Source: Dehalococcoidia bacterium (GTDB lineage: Bacteria > Chloroflexota > Dehalococcoidia > SZUA-161 > SpSt-899). From it: DNA of 6,069 nt. Position 1 is the first letter of the stretch. Each line of letters opens with the position of its first letter. This document shows, piece by piece, positions 1-6,008 of the stretch. The position numbers and the translations under genes are program-made. The notes under the pieces are model-generated. The model had not been told where the DNA came from. It did not search any database and was given only the letters and a program-made list of their open reading frames with translations. The stretch covers positions 1 to 6,069 of the forward strand of contig JALPXT010000075.1 of assembly GCA_023271485.1 (NCBI GenBank). Direction: 5' to 3'.

Positions 1-2
1 CC

Positions 3-71
3 GCTGAAGGCTTTAGAAAATCGGCCCCGGCTATGTGGCAAATGAGAAACGCTCCCCGGAGGAAGAGATAA
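3..71 (+). CDS. possible 3' end of an upstream gene, cut by the window edge
   Basis: The frame beginning at base 3 is open from the window edge to a TAA at 69-71, giving 22 codons with a basic C-terminus (ending APRRKR). The TAA shares its last A with the ATG of the DAHP synthase gene (TAATG), a typical arrangement for translational coupling in an operon. A second frame, starting at base 1, is open to a TGA at 43-45 and is the main alternative. Neither tail is recognisable as a family, so no product is proposed. If the overlapping frame is real, the DAHP synthase is not the first gene of its transcript. Confidence 0.3.
   Translation, partial: AEGFRKSAPAMWQMRNAPRRKR
58..63 (+). promoter_or_regulatory. 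Shine-Dalgarno sequence of the DAHP synthase gene
   Basis: GGAGGA lies 7 nt before ATG 71. This nearly ideal site selects ATG 71 over the in-frame GTG at 35, which has no comparable site and would add 12 residues (VANEKRSPEEEI) not expected in the family. Confidence 0.8.
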
Positions 72-1123
72 TGATCGTAGTCATGAGAAGTGATGCTACC
101 GAGAATGACATCACCCGGGTCTCGGAGCGCATAAAGGAACTGGGATTCAAGCCACACCTGTCCAGGGGCATTGAGCGAACAGTGATCGGCGCCATCGGGC
201 GTGAGTTCCCTGAGCTCCAGGGCATGCTCGAGGTCTTGCACGGTGTTGAGGACGTATTCCCTATTCTGAAGCCATACAAACTGGCCAGCCGCGACTTTCA
301 GCCTGCCAACACTGCGATAACTGTGGGAGAGGTCACCCTGGGAAGCGGTCAGTTGGTGGTGATAGCCGGCCCCTGTGCGGTTGAGACAGAGCAGCAGGTG
401 CTGGAAACTGCGCGGGCGGTGAAGGCAGCCGGGGCCAGCATCCTGCGTGGTGGTGCCTACAAACCAAGCACCTCTCCTTACCACTTTCGTGGGCTGGGGA
501 AAGAGGCGCTGGAATTCCTCGCCCAGGCACGCGCCGAGACAGGCTTGCCTTTCATTACCGAGGTGCTTGCTCCCGGGGACGTCGATCTGATCTCCAGATA
601 TACCGACATCCTTCAAGTGGGAGCGCGCAACATGCAGAATTTCGTCCTGCTGGAGGAAGTGGGAAGAACAAGGATACCAGTGATGCTCAAGCGGGGCATG
701 TCGGCCACCATTGAAGAGTGGCTTCTATCTGCTGAATACATTCTCTCCCAGGGCAATCGCGAGGTGATGCTCTGCGAACGGGGCATCAGGACATTCGAAA
801 AATACACCCGCAACACCATGGATGTGAGCGCCATTCCCATTATCAAGAAGCTCAGCCATCTGCCGGTGATCGCCGATCCCAGTCACGGCACGGGTAAGTG
901 GTACCTGGTCACCCCTATGGCCCTGGCTGCTGTTGCCGCAGGCGCCGACGGCCTGATGATTGAGGTCCATCCTAGGCCGGATCATGCCTTGAAAGACGGT
1001 GCCCAGTCACTCACTTTTGACAATTTTGAGCAGCTTATGTCCCAGGTTACTGATGTGGCGGCCTCCGTCGGCCGCAGATTGGTTACGCGGCCAGTGGCGA
1101 AACTTGCCAGTCAGATTGCCTGA
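71..1123 (+). CDS. aroF: 3-deoxy-7-phosphoheptulonate synthase (DAHP synthase), ferredoxin-like domain type
   Basis: This enzyme condenses phosphoenolpyruvate with erythrose 4-phosphate to give DAHP, the first committed step of the shikimate pathway to aromatic amino acids; it is cytosolic and metal dependent. The protein is 350 residues from ATG 71. Residues 1-70 form the small ferredoxin-like regulatory domain seen in Thermotoga-type enzymes, which in that family mediates feedback inhibition by aromatic amino acids. The catalytic TIM barrel follows, with GPCAVE (100-105), LRGGAYKPSTSPYHFRG (125-141), LKRGMSATIEEW (206-217), DPSHGTG (269-275) and IEVHPRPDHALKDG (297-310). The expected metal ligands are present as Cys102, His272, Glu298 and Asp309, the same numbers I recall for the Thermotoga maritima enzyme, which supports the chosen start. 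Lys131 and Lys207 are likely substrate-binding residues. The gene is intact. No other shikimate gene follows; the next 800 bases are gene debris. Symbol usage varies (aroF or aroG). Confidence 0.95.
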   Translation: MIVVMRSDATENDITRVSERIKELGFKPHLSRGIERTVIGAIGREFPELQGMLEVLHGVEDVFPILKPYKLASRDFQPANTAITVGEVTLGSGQLVVIAGPCAVETEQQVLETARAVKAAGASILRGGAYKPSTSPYHFRGLGKEALEFLAQARAETGLPFITEVLAPGDVDLISRYTDILQVGARNMQNFVLLEEVGRTRIPVMLKRGMSATIEEWLLSAEYILSQGNREVMLCERGIRTFEKYTRNTMDVSAIPIIKKLSHLPVIADPSHGTGKWYLVTPMALAAVAAGADGLMIEVHPRPDHALKDGAQSLTFDNFEQLMSQVTDVAASVGRRLVTRPVAKLASQIA

Positions 1124-1154
1124 CTCGCCAGGTGAGACAGTCACCGCCCTTATG

Positions 1155-1380
1155 TCAACAAGAGTGGCCTCCAGATCCATACTTTGTTCTCCGTCCGGCC
1201 CTCATGGCATCTCTTACCCTCTCTTTAGCCAGCCTACTGGAAAGACTCCCCTGCTGTTCATCCTTTCCATTCTACTGCCCCGGCAATCACCCCACCGGCA
1301 TTGGTAACGAAATCCGGGATCACCAGGATGCCCTTATCGGTGAGGCTCTGGATGGGATGTTGGAAGAGGGAGTCATAGAA
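1155..1380 (-). pseudogene. remnant of a Glu/Leu/Phe/Val dehydrogenase, C-terminal part
   Basis: Read on the minus strand, 1338-1261 encodes DKGILVIPDFVTNAGGVIAG followed by AVEWKG. This is the hallmark late segment of the amino acid dehydrogenase family (the PDxxxNAGGV motif of the NAD(P)-binding domain). The frame ends at a TGA (1260-1258). A one-base shift then continues as EQQ and LAKERVRDAMR, which resembles the C-terminal helix of the same family, and ends at TGA 1157-1155. About 25 family residues appear to be missing between these two pieces. Upstream on the minus strand homology stops near 1340, where only unrelated residues and a TAA precede it, and the panB remnant begins soon after. 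The whole N-terminal catalytic domain is absent, so it cannot be functional. Family members oxidatively deaminate amino acids; which substrate this one used cannot be told. Confidence 0.75.
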
Positions 1381-1391
1381 AGGGTGAACTG

Positions 1392-1689
1392 ATGATTGGG
1401 AAGGTTACAGGCGCTCTGGAAAGGGCAGGGATGCCAAGTGGTTTTGAGGCCCAGGGGAGGACTGCCTAGAGCGCCGTGGAATTGATCGGCTATGCTGGGC
1501 ATCTTTGAGGCCTTCACATCGAAGTTTGTCAAGAAATATGCCAACCTGAGTGGCATCACTGAGAGCGCTTTTGATGATTAAGTGGAAGAGGTTAGAGCTG
1601 AGAAGTTCCCGCAAGAAGAACATTACTACCGAATGCTTAAGGGGGAATTCGAAAAGCTGGAGGCGCTAATCGACAGAGCGGATACCTGA
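1392..1689 (+). pseudogene. panB: remnant of 3-methyl-2-oxobutanoate hydroxymethyltransferase (ketopantoate hydroxymethyltransferase)
   Basis: An intact PanB adds a hydroxymethyl group from methylene-tetrahydrofolate to 2-oxoisovalerate, the first step of pantothenate synthesis. Three family segments survive here in order. Frame 1392 gives ALERAGMP, then GFEAQGRTA, a TAG stop (1467-1469) in place of an expected Glu-type codon, and SAVELIGYA. One frame over, from 1492, comes MLGIFEAFTSKFVKKYANL, a TAA stop (1579-1581) where the family has Tyr, then VEEVRAEKFPQEEHYYRML and the natural TGA at 1687-1689. Between AGMP and GFEAQG the usual GHxGLTPQS segment is missing, and between GYA and MLGIF about 50 residues are missing, including the GIGAG..CDGQ part. 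The N-terminal half is absent. It is therefore a decayed copy with two nonsense codons, at least two deletions and a frame change. No other pantothenate gene is near. Confidence 0.85.
1410..1475. repeat. 8-bp inverted repeat inside the panB remnant
   Basis: GGCGCTCT at 1410-1417 is matched by AGAGCGCC at 1468-1475 with a 50-base loop. The right arm overlaps the TAG nonsense codon. A small GGCA/TGCC hairpin lies within the loop. Given that the arms fall in recognisable panB coding sequence, this is probably a chance pairing rather than a functional structure. Confidence 0.3.
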
Positions 1690-1764
1690 GAATTCCGAAT
1701 CACCGCTATACCTTCGTGCTCCACAACTCCACCTTCTTTGAGCATTTTCCCATTGACTGGAGGG
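1690..1764. other. intergenic stretch with nothing recognisable
   Basis: These bases lie between the panB stop and the first palindrome. Short frames are open on both strands: a minus-strand one reads MLKEGGVVEHEGIAVIRN and a plus-strand one reads YTFVLHNSTFFEHF. Neither matches a family I know and neither has a plausible start with a ribosome site. A TTGACT at 1753-1758 has no matching -10 box. It may be further gene debris or part of a repeat unit. Confidence 0.4.
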
Positions 1765-1787
1765 ATAGGAATTTCAGGAATTCCTAT
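1765..1787. repeat. 9-bp perfect palindrome, first of a series
   Basis: ATAGGAATT (1765-1773) and AATTCCTAT (1779-1787) are perfect inverted copies around the 5-base loop TCAGG. Beyond a single mismatch two more G-C pairs could extend the stem (1762-1763 with 1789-1790). No T-run follows on either strand, so it does not look like an intrinsic terminator. Confidence 0.6.
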
Positions 1788-1796
1788 GCCTCGTTA

Positions 1797-1816
1797 ACCC
1801 CTGCGTAGGCAGGGGT
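1797..1816. repeat. 8-bp GC-rich palindrome
   Basis: ACCCCTGC (1797-1804) and GCAGGGGT (1809-1816) pair perfectly around the tetraloop GTAG. The hairpin is strong, but it is followed by AAAG on the plus strand and TTAACG on the minus strand, so termination is unlikely. It lies 9 bases after the previous palindrome and 23 before the next structure, which suggests one compound intergenic element. Confidence 0.6.
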
Positions 1817-1839
1817 AAAGTGGCGAAGCCCCTTTAAAA

Positions 1840-1898
1840 GCGCAGGACATGACCGCTTTAGGAGGTTCAGGGGGAGAATCCCCCTGATGATCCTGTGC
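1840..1898. repeat. nested stem-loop element upstream of the MATE transporter gene
   Basis: An outer stem GCGCAGGA (1840-1847) with TCCTGTGC (1891-1898), containing one G-U pair, encloses a very stable inner hairpin, TCAGGGGGA (1867-1875) with TCCCCCTGA (1879-1887) around the loop GAA. A competing pairing, AAAGCG (1837-1842) with CGCTTT (1854-1859), is also available. The inner hairpin has no T-run. The element ends 61 bases before the transporter start. It may be a dispersed palindromic repeat (REP- or MITE-like) or a structured leader; the sequence alone cannot decide. Confidence 0.5.
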
Positions 1899-1959
1899 GT
1901 CCCAGAGAGTACGGGCCATTTGGGGCATCATGTGGCATCATGACCCGGAAAGAAAACCA

Positions 1960-3318
1960 ATGACCAGCAGAAGAGATCTGACCGAAGGGCATATAGTAAG
2001 AAACATCCTCTATCTCTCCTGGCCTATCGTTGTCTCCGCCTTGTTGCAGACGACGGTAGGCATCGTGGACATCATGATGGTGGGGGTTTTGGGCCCGCAG
2101 CCCTTGGCGGCAGTCGGGATGGGCCGCTTTATCTTCATGATCGTCTTAGTCCTTGTCATGGCCATCTCCACCGGTGCTCAGGCTCTTGTGGCTAGATATA
2201 CCGGGGCCAAAAACCCGGAAGCGGTAACCCGGGTGGTGGATCAGACCTTGATTTTGAGTGTGGTATTGGCCACGGGCATGATGGCCCTGGGACTGGCACT
2301 CTCACCAGCGCTTCTCCGAATCATGGGTGCAGAGGAAAATGTCCTGGCATTGGGGGTGCCCTATGTGAGGATAATCTTTGGGGGCATTCTTTTTATGATG
2401 CTTAACTTCATCATAAACTCCATCCTCCAGGGTGCCGGGGACAGCAGGACACCACTCAAGATACTTCTACTGATCAACATTCTCAACATAGTTTTGAACT
2501 ATCTGCTGATCTTTGGAGTGGGGTTCTTCCCCAGGCTGGAGGTAAGGGGAGCGGCCTGGGGGACGATTATCTCCAGGATCGTGGGGGCGGCCGTGGGGAT
2601 GTGGGTCTTGCTGAGCGGGCGGTTTGCTGCCCGGACAGATATCCTCTCTCGCTTCCGGATTGAACCGGCATTGATGAGCAAGATAATGCGCATTGGGCTT
2701 CCTACCGGGCTCCAGGGGCTGGTACGCAGTGGATCTGGAATCATTCTCTTGAGGTTTGTATCCGATACAATCCACGGGACTTATGCTATTGCTGCCTTGA
2801 CCATTGGACTGCAGATCGAAGCGATTTCCTTCATGCCCGGAATCGCCTTCGGCACGGGTGCCATGACGCTTGTTGGCCAGAACCTCGGTGCCGGAAAGCC
2901 CGATCGAGCCAGGAGAAACGGTCTGACGGCCACCTGGATAGCCACCGCCCTGATGTCCAGCGTGGGGCTGCTTTTCTATATCTTCGCCGAGCAGATTATG
3001 AGCGTATTTACTGAAAGTGCTCACGTAATCGACATCGGTGGCGACTATCTCCGCATAATGGCCTATTCACAACCGTTCCTGGCACTGGCAATGGTTTTCT
3101 CCGGGGGGCTGCGGGGGGCCGGTGATACTAAGACCCCCCTCATATACACCATAATTCACACCTGGCTGGTGCGCATACCCTTGATATACGTCCTGGGATT
3201 CGTGCTTAATTGGCAGACAACCGGCATCTGGTGGGCAATGACGCTATCTACCGTCACCCAGGGGCTCGCCACCTGGTGGAAGTTCCAGCAAGGGGACTGG
3301 CAGAAGATTAAGCTGTGA
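1960..3318 (+). CDS. MATE family efflux transporter (NorM/DinF-like multidrug exporter)
   Basis: This is a polytopic inner-membrane antiporter that should export cationic or aromatic compounds using a sodium or proton gradient; its substrate cannot be predicted. The 452-residue protein has the usual family length and about 12 hydrophobic segments in two homologous halves. The duplicated signature is visible as QGAGDSRTPL (158-167) and LRGAGDTKTPL (384-394). In the first membrane helix, TVGIVDIMMVG carries the conserved Asp (residue 37) involved in cation coupling in NorM proteins. The N-terminus MTSRRDLTEGHIVRNIL fits the family pattern of a DLTEG motif soon after Met. ATG 1960 is preferred because GGAAAG (1947-1952) lies 7 nt upstream; an in-frame ATG at 1930 would add ten atypical residues and lacks a good site. 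The gene stands alone, after a palindrome-rich gap, and converges on a gene fragment 36 bases downstream. No regulator gene is adjacent. Confidence 0.9.
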   Translation: MTSRRDLTEGHIVRNILYLSWPIVVSALLQTTVGIVDIMMVGVLGPQPLAAVGMGRFIFMIVLVLVMAISTGAQALVARYTGAKNPEAVTRVVDQTLILSVVLATGMMALGLALSPALLRIMGAEENVLALGVPYVRIIFGGILFMMLNFIINSILQGAGDSRTPLKILLLINILNIVLNYLLIFGVGFFPRLEVRGAAWGTIISRIVGAAVGMWVLLSGRFAARTDILSRFRIEPALMSKIMRIGLPTGLQGLVRSGSGIILLRFVSDTIHGTYAIAALTIGLQIEAISFMPGIAFGTGAMTLVGQNLGAGKPDRARRNGLTATWIATALMSSVGLLFYIFAEQIMSVFTESAHVIDIGGDYLRIMAYSQPFLALAMVFSGGLRGAGDTKTPLIYTIIHTWLVRIPLIYVLGFVLNWQTTGIWWAMTLSTVTQGLATWWKFQQGDWQKIKL

Positions 3319-3354
3319 TATTCAGTTCCTCAACAGCCGCTATCTTCCCATGGC

Positions 3355-3747
3355 TCACAAAAGCTCCAAGACGGGCACATCTCTCTCGGCGGCCTTTTCA
3401 TATACCAGTTTAGCACAGATTATATCCTGAATGGCCAGTCCGGTGGAGTCGAAAATGGTAATCTCCTCATCGTTTTCTCGTCCTCTCTTTGTCTCAGCCA
3501 CCACCTCGGCCAGAGTACCATAGATATCCTCAACGTTAATCACTCCCTCAGACAACGGGACGTTAATCTCACCGGAGTGAGCAGCCTGCTCAATCTCATC
3601 AATTATGACCTTGGCATCCTTCAATAGATCCGCTTCCAACTCCTGCTTGCCTTTCGCATCCGCCCCGATCGCATTGATGTGAGTTCCCGGCCTGAAATGT
3701 TTCCCCCCGGATACTAATATTATTCCCCAGGGGTGAACACACCTCAT
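3355..3747 (-). pseudogene. C-terminal fragment of an ornithine cyclodeaminase/mu-crystallin family protein
   Basis: The 130-residue minus-strand frame matches only the last third of a family whose members are normally about 320-330 residues: RPGTHINAIGADAKGKQEL (residues 19-37), the GEINVPL segment, and ITIFDSTGLAIQD near the end. Family members are NAD-dependent and act as ornithine cyclodeaminase, alanine dehydrogenase or imine reductase; the Asp of the GAD motif corresponds to the catalytic region. The N-terminal substrate-binding part and most of the Rossmann fold, including its GxGxxG loop, are missing. Upstream in frame there are only about 27 further codons before a TAG (3831-3829), and the tRNA promoter occupies that space. 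No good ribosome site precedes the apparent ATG 3747. The remaining frame has no internal stop, so the truncation may be recent. It converges on the MATE gene with a 36-base gap. A translated but catalytically dead short protein is possible but less likely. Confidence 0.8.
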
Positions 3748-3805
3748 TGCGCATCGCGTGGTATCAGCCCATAATGTTCCTGGGAATTGCCTTCCCCGAT
3801 AACGT

Positions 3806-3835
3806 TTGCAGGAGCAGTCCGTGGAGTGCTATAAT
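3806..3835 (+). promoter_or_regulatory. sigma-70 type promoter of tRNA-Lys and probably selB
   Basis: A perfect -10 box TATAAT (3830-3835) is preceded by an extended -10 TG (3827-3828) and, 18 bases upstream, by TTGCAG (3806-3811) as a partial -35 match to TTGACA. Transcription would start around 3842, just before the mature tRNA 5' end at 3845, leaving almost no 5' leader. It is the only good promoter seen before selB. Confidence 0.75.
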
Positions 3836-3844
3836 ATCAACCGT

Positions 3845-3916
3845 GGGCCGCTAGCTCAATGGAAGAGCAACTGACTCTTAATCAGTGGGTTACAGGTTCG
3901 AGTCCTGTGCGGCCCA
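3845..3916 (+). tRNA. tRNA-Lys (anticodon CTT)
   Basis: All cloverleaf parts are visible. The acceptor stem GGGCCGC (3845-3851) pairs with GCGGCCC (3909-3915), with discriminator A at 3916. The D stem is GCTC/GAGC (3854-3857 with 3865-3868). The anticodon stem ACTGA/TCAGT (3870-3874 with 3882-3886) encloses the loop CTCTTAA with anticodon CTT at 3877-3879, which reads AAG. The T arm is ACAGG, TTCGAGT, CCTGT (3892-3908). CCA is not encoded and must be added after transcription. A five-T run (3917-3921) follows directly. The selB ATG is only 13 bases beyond the tRNA end. Confidence 0.97.
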
Positions 3917-3929
3917 TTTTTCCAATACC

Positions 3930-5786
3930 ATGTATGTTCTCGGCACGGCAGGACACGTAGACCATGGCAAGTCCGCTTTGGTCCAGGCCATCACCGGCAT
4001 CGACCCCGATCGCCTGGCCGAAGAGAAGGAACGAGGTATGACCATCGACCTCGGCTTCGCCTGGCTCAAGCTGCCCACCGGCCGTGAGATCAGCATCGTC
4101 GATGTCCCCGGACACGAGCGGTTCATCAAGAACATGCTCGCCGGCGTCGGGGGAATCGACCTGTCAATTCTGGTCATTGCCGCCGACGAAGGTGTCATGC
4201 CGCAGACACGGGAGCATCTGGCCATCCTCGATCTCCTCAACGTGAGCCGGGGTATTGTGGTCATCACCAAGAAAGACCTCGTGGATGAGGAAATGCTGGA
4301 ACTGGCTGCTGACGATGCCGAAGAGGTGATAAAGGGCACTGTGCTTGAGGGTGCCCCGATAATCGCCACCTCTGCCCTCACCCGGGATGGACTGCCCCGA
4401 CTGCTTTCTGCCATCGATAAGCTTCTGGATTCTACCACACCGCGGAGGGATATCGGCAAACCCAGGCTTTCTATCGACCGAGCCTTCAGCATGAAGGGCT
4501 TCGGGACGGTGGTCACCGGCACGCTGCTTGATGGCGGATTCTCTGTGGGTCAGGAGGTGGAAATTCTGCCACCGGGGCGGCGAGCCCATATCCGCGGATT
4601 ACAGACACACAAGCGGAAGGTCGATACCACCTTGCCCGGCACCCGCCTGGCGATCAACCTGACCGGCATTGCCACCGGCGAGCTGCGACGAGGACTTGTG
4701 ATCACCACGCCGGGATGGCTGGAGCCCACCCGATCTATGGACGTCCGGATCCGTGCCATCTCCGGTCTGGGACAGCCGATAACCCATAACGCCGCCATCA
4801 CCTTCCATACCGGCGCCGCCGAGGTATCAGGCAAGGTGCGCTTATTGGACCGAGACAAACTCGTCCGGGGCGAAAGCGGGTGGGCACAGATACTTCTCAC
4901 TCAGCCCGTGGCAGTGGTCAACGGTGACCTCTTTATCATCCGCTCCTCGAGAGGGACTCTGGGAGGTGGAGCAATCATCGATACCCAGCCCAGGCGACAT
5001 CGCCGTTTTCAGTCCAGCGTCATCGAAAACCTGGAGGTCAGGGAGAAAGGATCACCGGAGGATATCCTTCTTGCCACTCTGGAGAACAATCAGCCGGCCG
5101 AGCTGACCAGCATCTTATCCGCCTCCAGCCTTTCTCCGGACGCAGCCAACGAAGCTCTGCAGAGGTTACTATCCGGCAATCGAGTGGTGATGCTCGGTTC
5201 CGAGCGACCGCGGGCGCTTCTCTTCACCGCAAACGGCTGGGCTCGCCTGAGAGAACAGGCGAAGAGAACCGTCCAGAGTCATCATCGTCAGTTTCCCCTG
5301 CGGGTGGGAATGCCCCGGGAGGAACTCCGCAGCCGGCTCAAAATTCCCCAGCAGCATTTCAGCAATGCCTTGCAGAGATTCATCGAGGAAGGCGTCCTCA
5401 TCGAAGAGAGGGCACTGGTGAGGCTCCCGTCGCATACGGTTGAGCTCACCGTCAGGCAACAAGCTGAGGCCGATGCCTTCCTGACGGCCCTATCCCAAAA
5501 TCCCTTCTCCCCACCCAGCGAATCCCTGCCGGAACCGGAGCTGCTCAACATGCTCATCGAACAGCGGCGTGTAGTCCAGGTGAGTAATAACGTCGTCTTT
5601 GCGGCCTCCGCCTACGATGAGATGACCAGGCGCATCACCGAGCACCTGAAATCCAAAGGCAAGATAACCGTGGCCGAGGTGCGGGACATGTTCCAGACCA
5701 GTCGCAAGTACGCTCTTTCGTTGCTGGAACATCTCGACGAGCAGAGGATAACCCGCCGCGTAGGCGACGAACGCATGCTGCGATGA
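3930..5786 (+). CDS. selB: selenocysteine-specific translation elongation factor SelB
   Basis: SelB is the GTPase that carries Sec-tRNA(Sec) to the ribosome and binds the SECIS hairpin in the mRNA, so that UGA is read as selenocysteine. The protein has 618 residues, close to the family norm. The N-terminal GTPase domain shows GHVDHGKS (8-15), GMTID with the G2 Thr38, DVPGH (58-62), TKKD (113-116) and SAL (148-150). The SelB-type DRLAEEKERG stretch (27-36) separates it from EF-Tu. Two beta-barrel domains follow (about 177-355), with FGTVVTGT at 191-198. The C-terminal part (about 370-618) is the winged-helix array that binds SECIS RNA, ending in the typical TSRKYALSLLEHLD and RRVGDERMLR. ATG 3930 is certain because the P-loop starts at residue 8; an in-frame ATG at 3885 lies inside the tRNA and is an artefact. 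There is no Shine-Dalgarno sequence, since the 13 upstream bases are CATTTTTCC-like spacer. Co-transcription with tRNA-Lys is likely. selA and selC are not in the window. Confidence 0.96.
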   Translation: MYVLGTAGHVDHGKSALVQAITGIDPDRLAEEKERGMTIDLGFAWLKLPTGREISIVDVPGHERFIKNMLAGVGGIDLSILVIAADEGVMPQTREHLAILDLLNVSRGIVVITKKDLVDEEMLELAADDAEEVIKGTVLEGAPIIATSALTRDGLPRLLSAIDKLLDSTTPRRDIGKPRLSIDRAFSMKGFGTVVTGTLLDGGFSVGQEVEILPPGRRAHIRGLQTHKRKVDTTLPGTRLAINLTGIATGELRRGLVITTPGWLEPTRSMDVRIRAISGLGQPITHNAAITFHTGAAEVSGKVRLLDRDKLVRGESGWAQILLTQPVAVVNGDLFIIRSSRGTLGGGAIIDTQPRRHRRFQSSVIENLEVREKGSPEDILLATLENNQPAELTSILSASSLSPDAANEALQRLLSGNRVVMLGSERPRALLFTANGWARLREQAKRTVQSHHRQFPLRVGMPREELRSRLKIPQQHFSNALQRFIEEGVLIEERALVRLPSHTVELTVRQQAEADAFLTALSQNPFSPPSESLPEPELLNMLIEQRRVVQVSNNVVFAASAYDEMTRRITEHLKSKGKITVAEVRDMFQTSRKYALSLLEHLDEQRITRRVGDERMLR

Positions 5787-5805
5787 TTGGCGGCCGATGC
5801 CTCTA

Positions 5806-5835
5806 TTGACCCAGGCAGGACATCTGTATTATAAT
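5806..5835 (+). promoter_or_regulatory. sigma-70 type promoter downstream of selB
   Basis: TTGACC (5806-5811) is separated by 18 bases from a perfect TATAAT (5830-5835), a stronger match than most promoters in the window. It begins 20 bases after the selB stop and predicts a transcript starting near 5842. No open frame with a ribosome site follows within the window, so it either drives a non-coding RNA or a gene with a leader longer than 220 bases. Confidence 0.65.
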
Positions 5836-5841
5836 AGAGAC

Positions 5842-6008
5842 AGGGATAGCTGTAAGTTCCTGAAAACCTCTGCGGATTTGCGTTCGGCCGAAACCTGGCT
5901 CCCCCGAGAAACACTCTAATGATCACGAGTAATGCGAGGATAGTTGCGGCTCTGAGAGCCACGTTAGTGCGACCCTTTCGGAGCAAATTATATCCGAAAA
6001 TACCTGTC
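5842..6008 (+). ncRNA. candidate structured small RNA downstream of selB (6S-like fold possible)
   Basis: Starting at the predicted transcription start, the bases can form a long interrupted hairpin. A closing stem is GACAGG (5839-5844) with CCTGTC (6003-6008). The next stem is AGCTGTAA (5848-5855) with TTGCGGCT (5944-5951), including two G-U pairs. An asymmetric internal loop follows (5856-5866 opposite 5940-5943), then CCTC (5867-5870) with GAGG (5936-5939). Separate hairpins are GGCTC/GAGCC (5949-5953 with 5957-5961 approximately; this competes with the second stem) and TTTCGGA/TCCGAAA (5976-5982 with 5993-5999). A promoter-driven RNA of about 170 bases with an asymmetric central bubble recalls 6S RNA, but I do not recognise its conserved bases. 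The first 3 bases of the closing stem lie at or before the predicted start. It could equally be an untranslated leader. Confidence 0.3.

Noticed and set aside
1109..1125. 6-bp inverted repeat AGTCAG/CTGACT across the aroF stop codon as a terminator
   Set aside because: The stem is short and overlaps coding sequence, and no T-run follows.
1690..1790. Short open frame on the minus strand reading MLKEGGVVEHEGIAVIRN
   Set aside because: No family recognised, no ribosome site, and its frame runs into the antisense of the panB remnant and through a palindrome.
2467..3024. 185-codon minus-strand frame inside the MATE gene
   Set aside because: Its translation is low-complexity and matches nothing, while the plus strand is a clear membrane transporter; it is a shadow frame.
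3845..3916. The tRNA next to selB being tRNA-Sec (selC)
   Set aside because: The acceptor stem is 7 bp, there is no long variable arm, and the anticodon is CTT, not TCA.
3885..3929. An earlier in-frame start for selB
   Set aside because: It lies within the tRNA-Lys gene and would add 15 residues before the normal SelB N-terminus.
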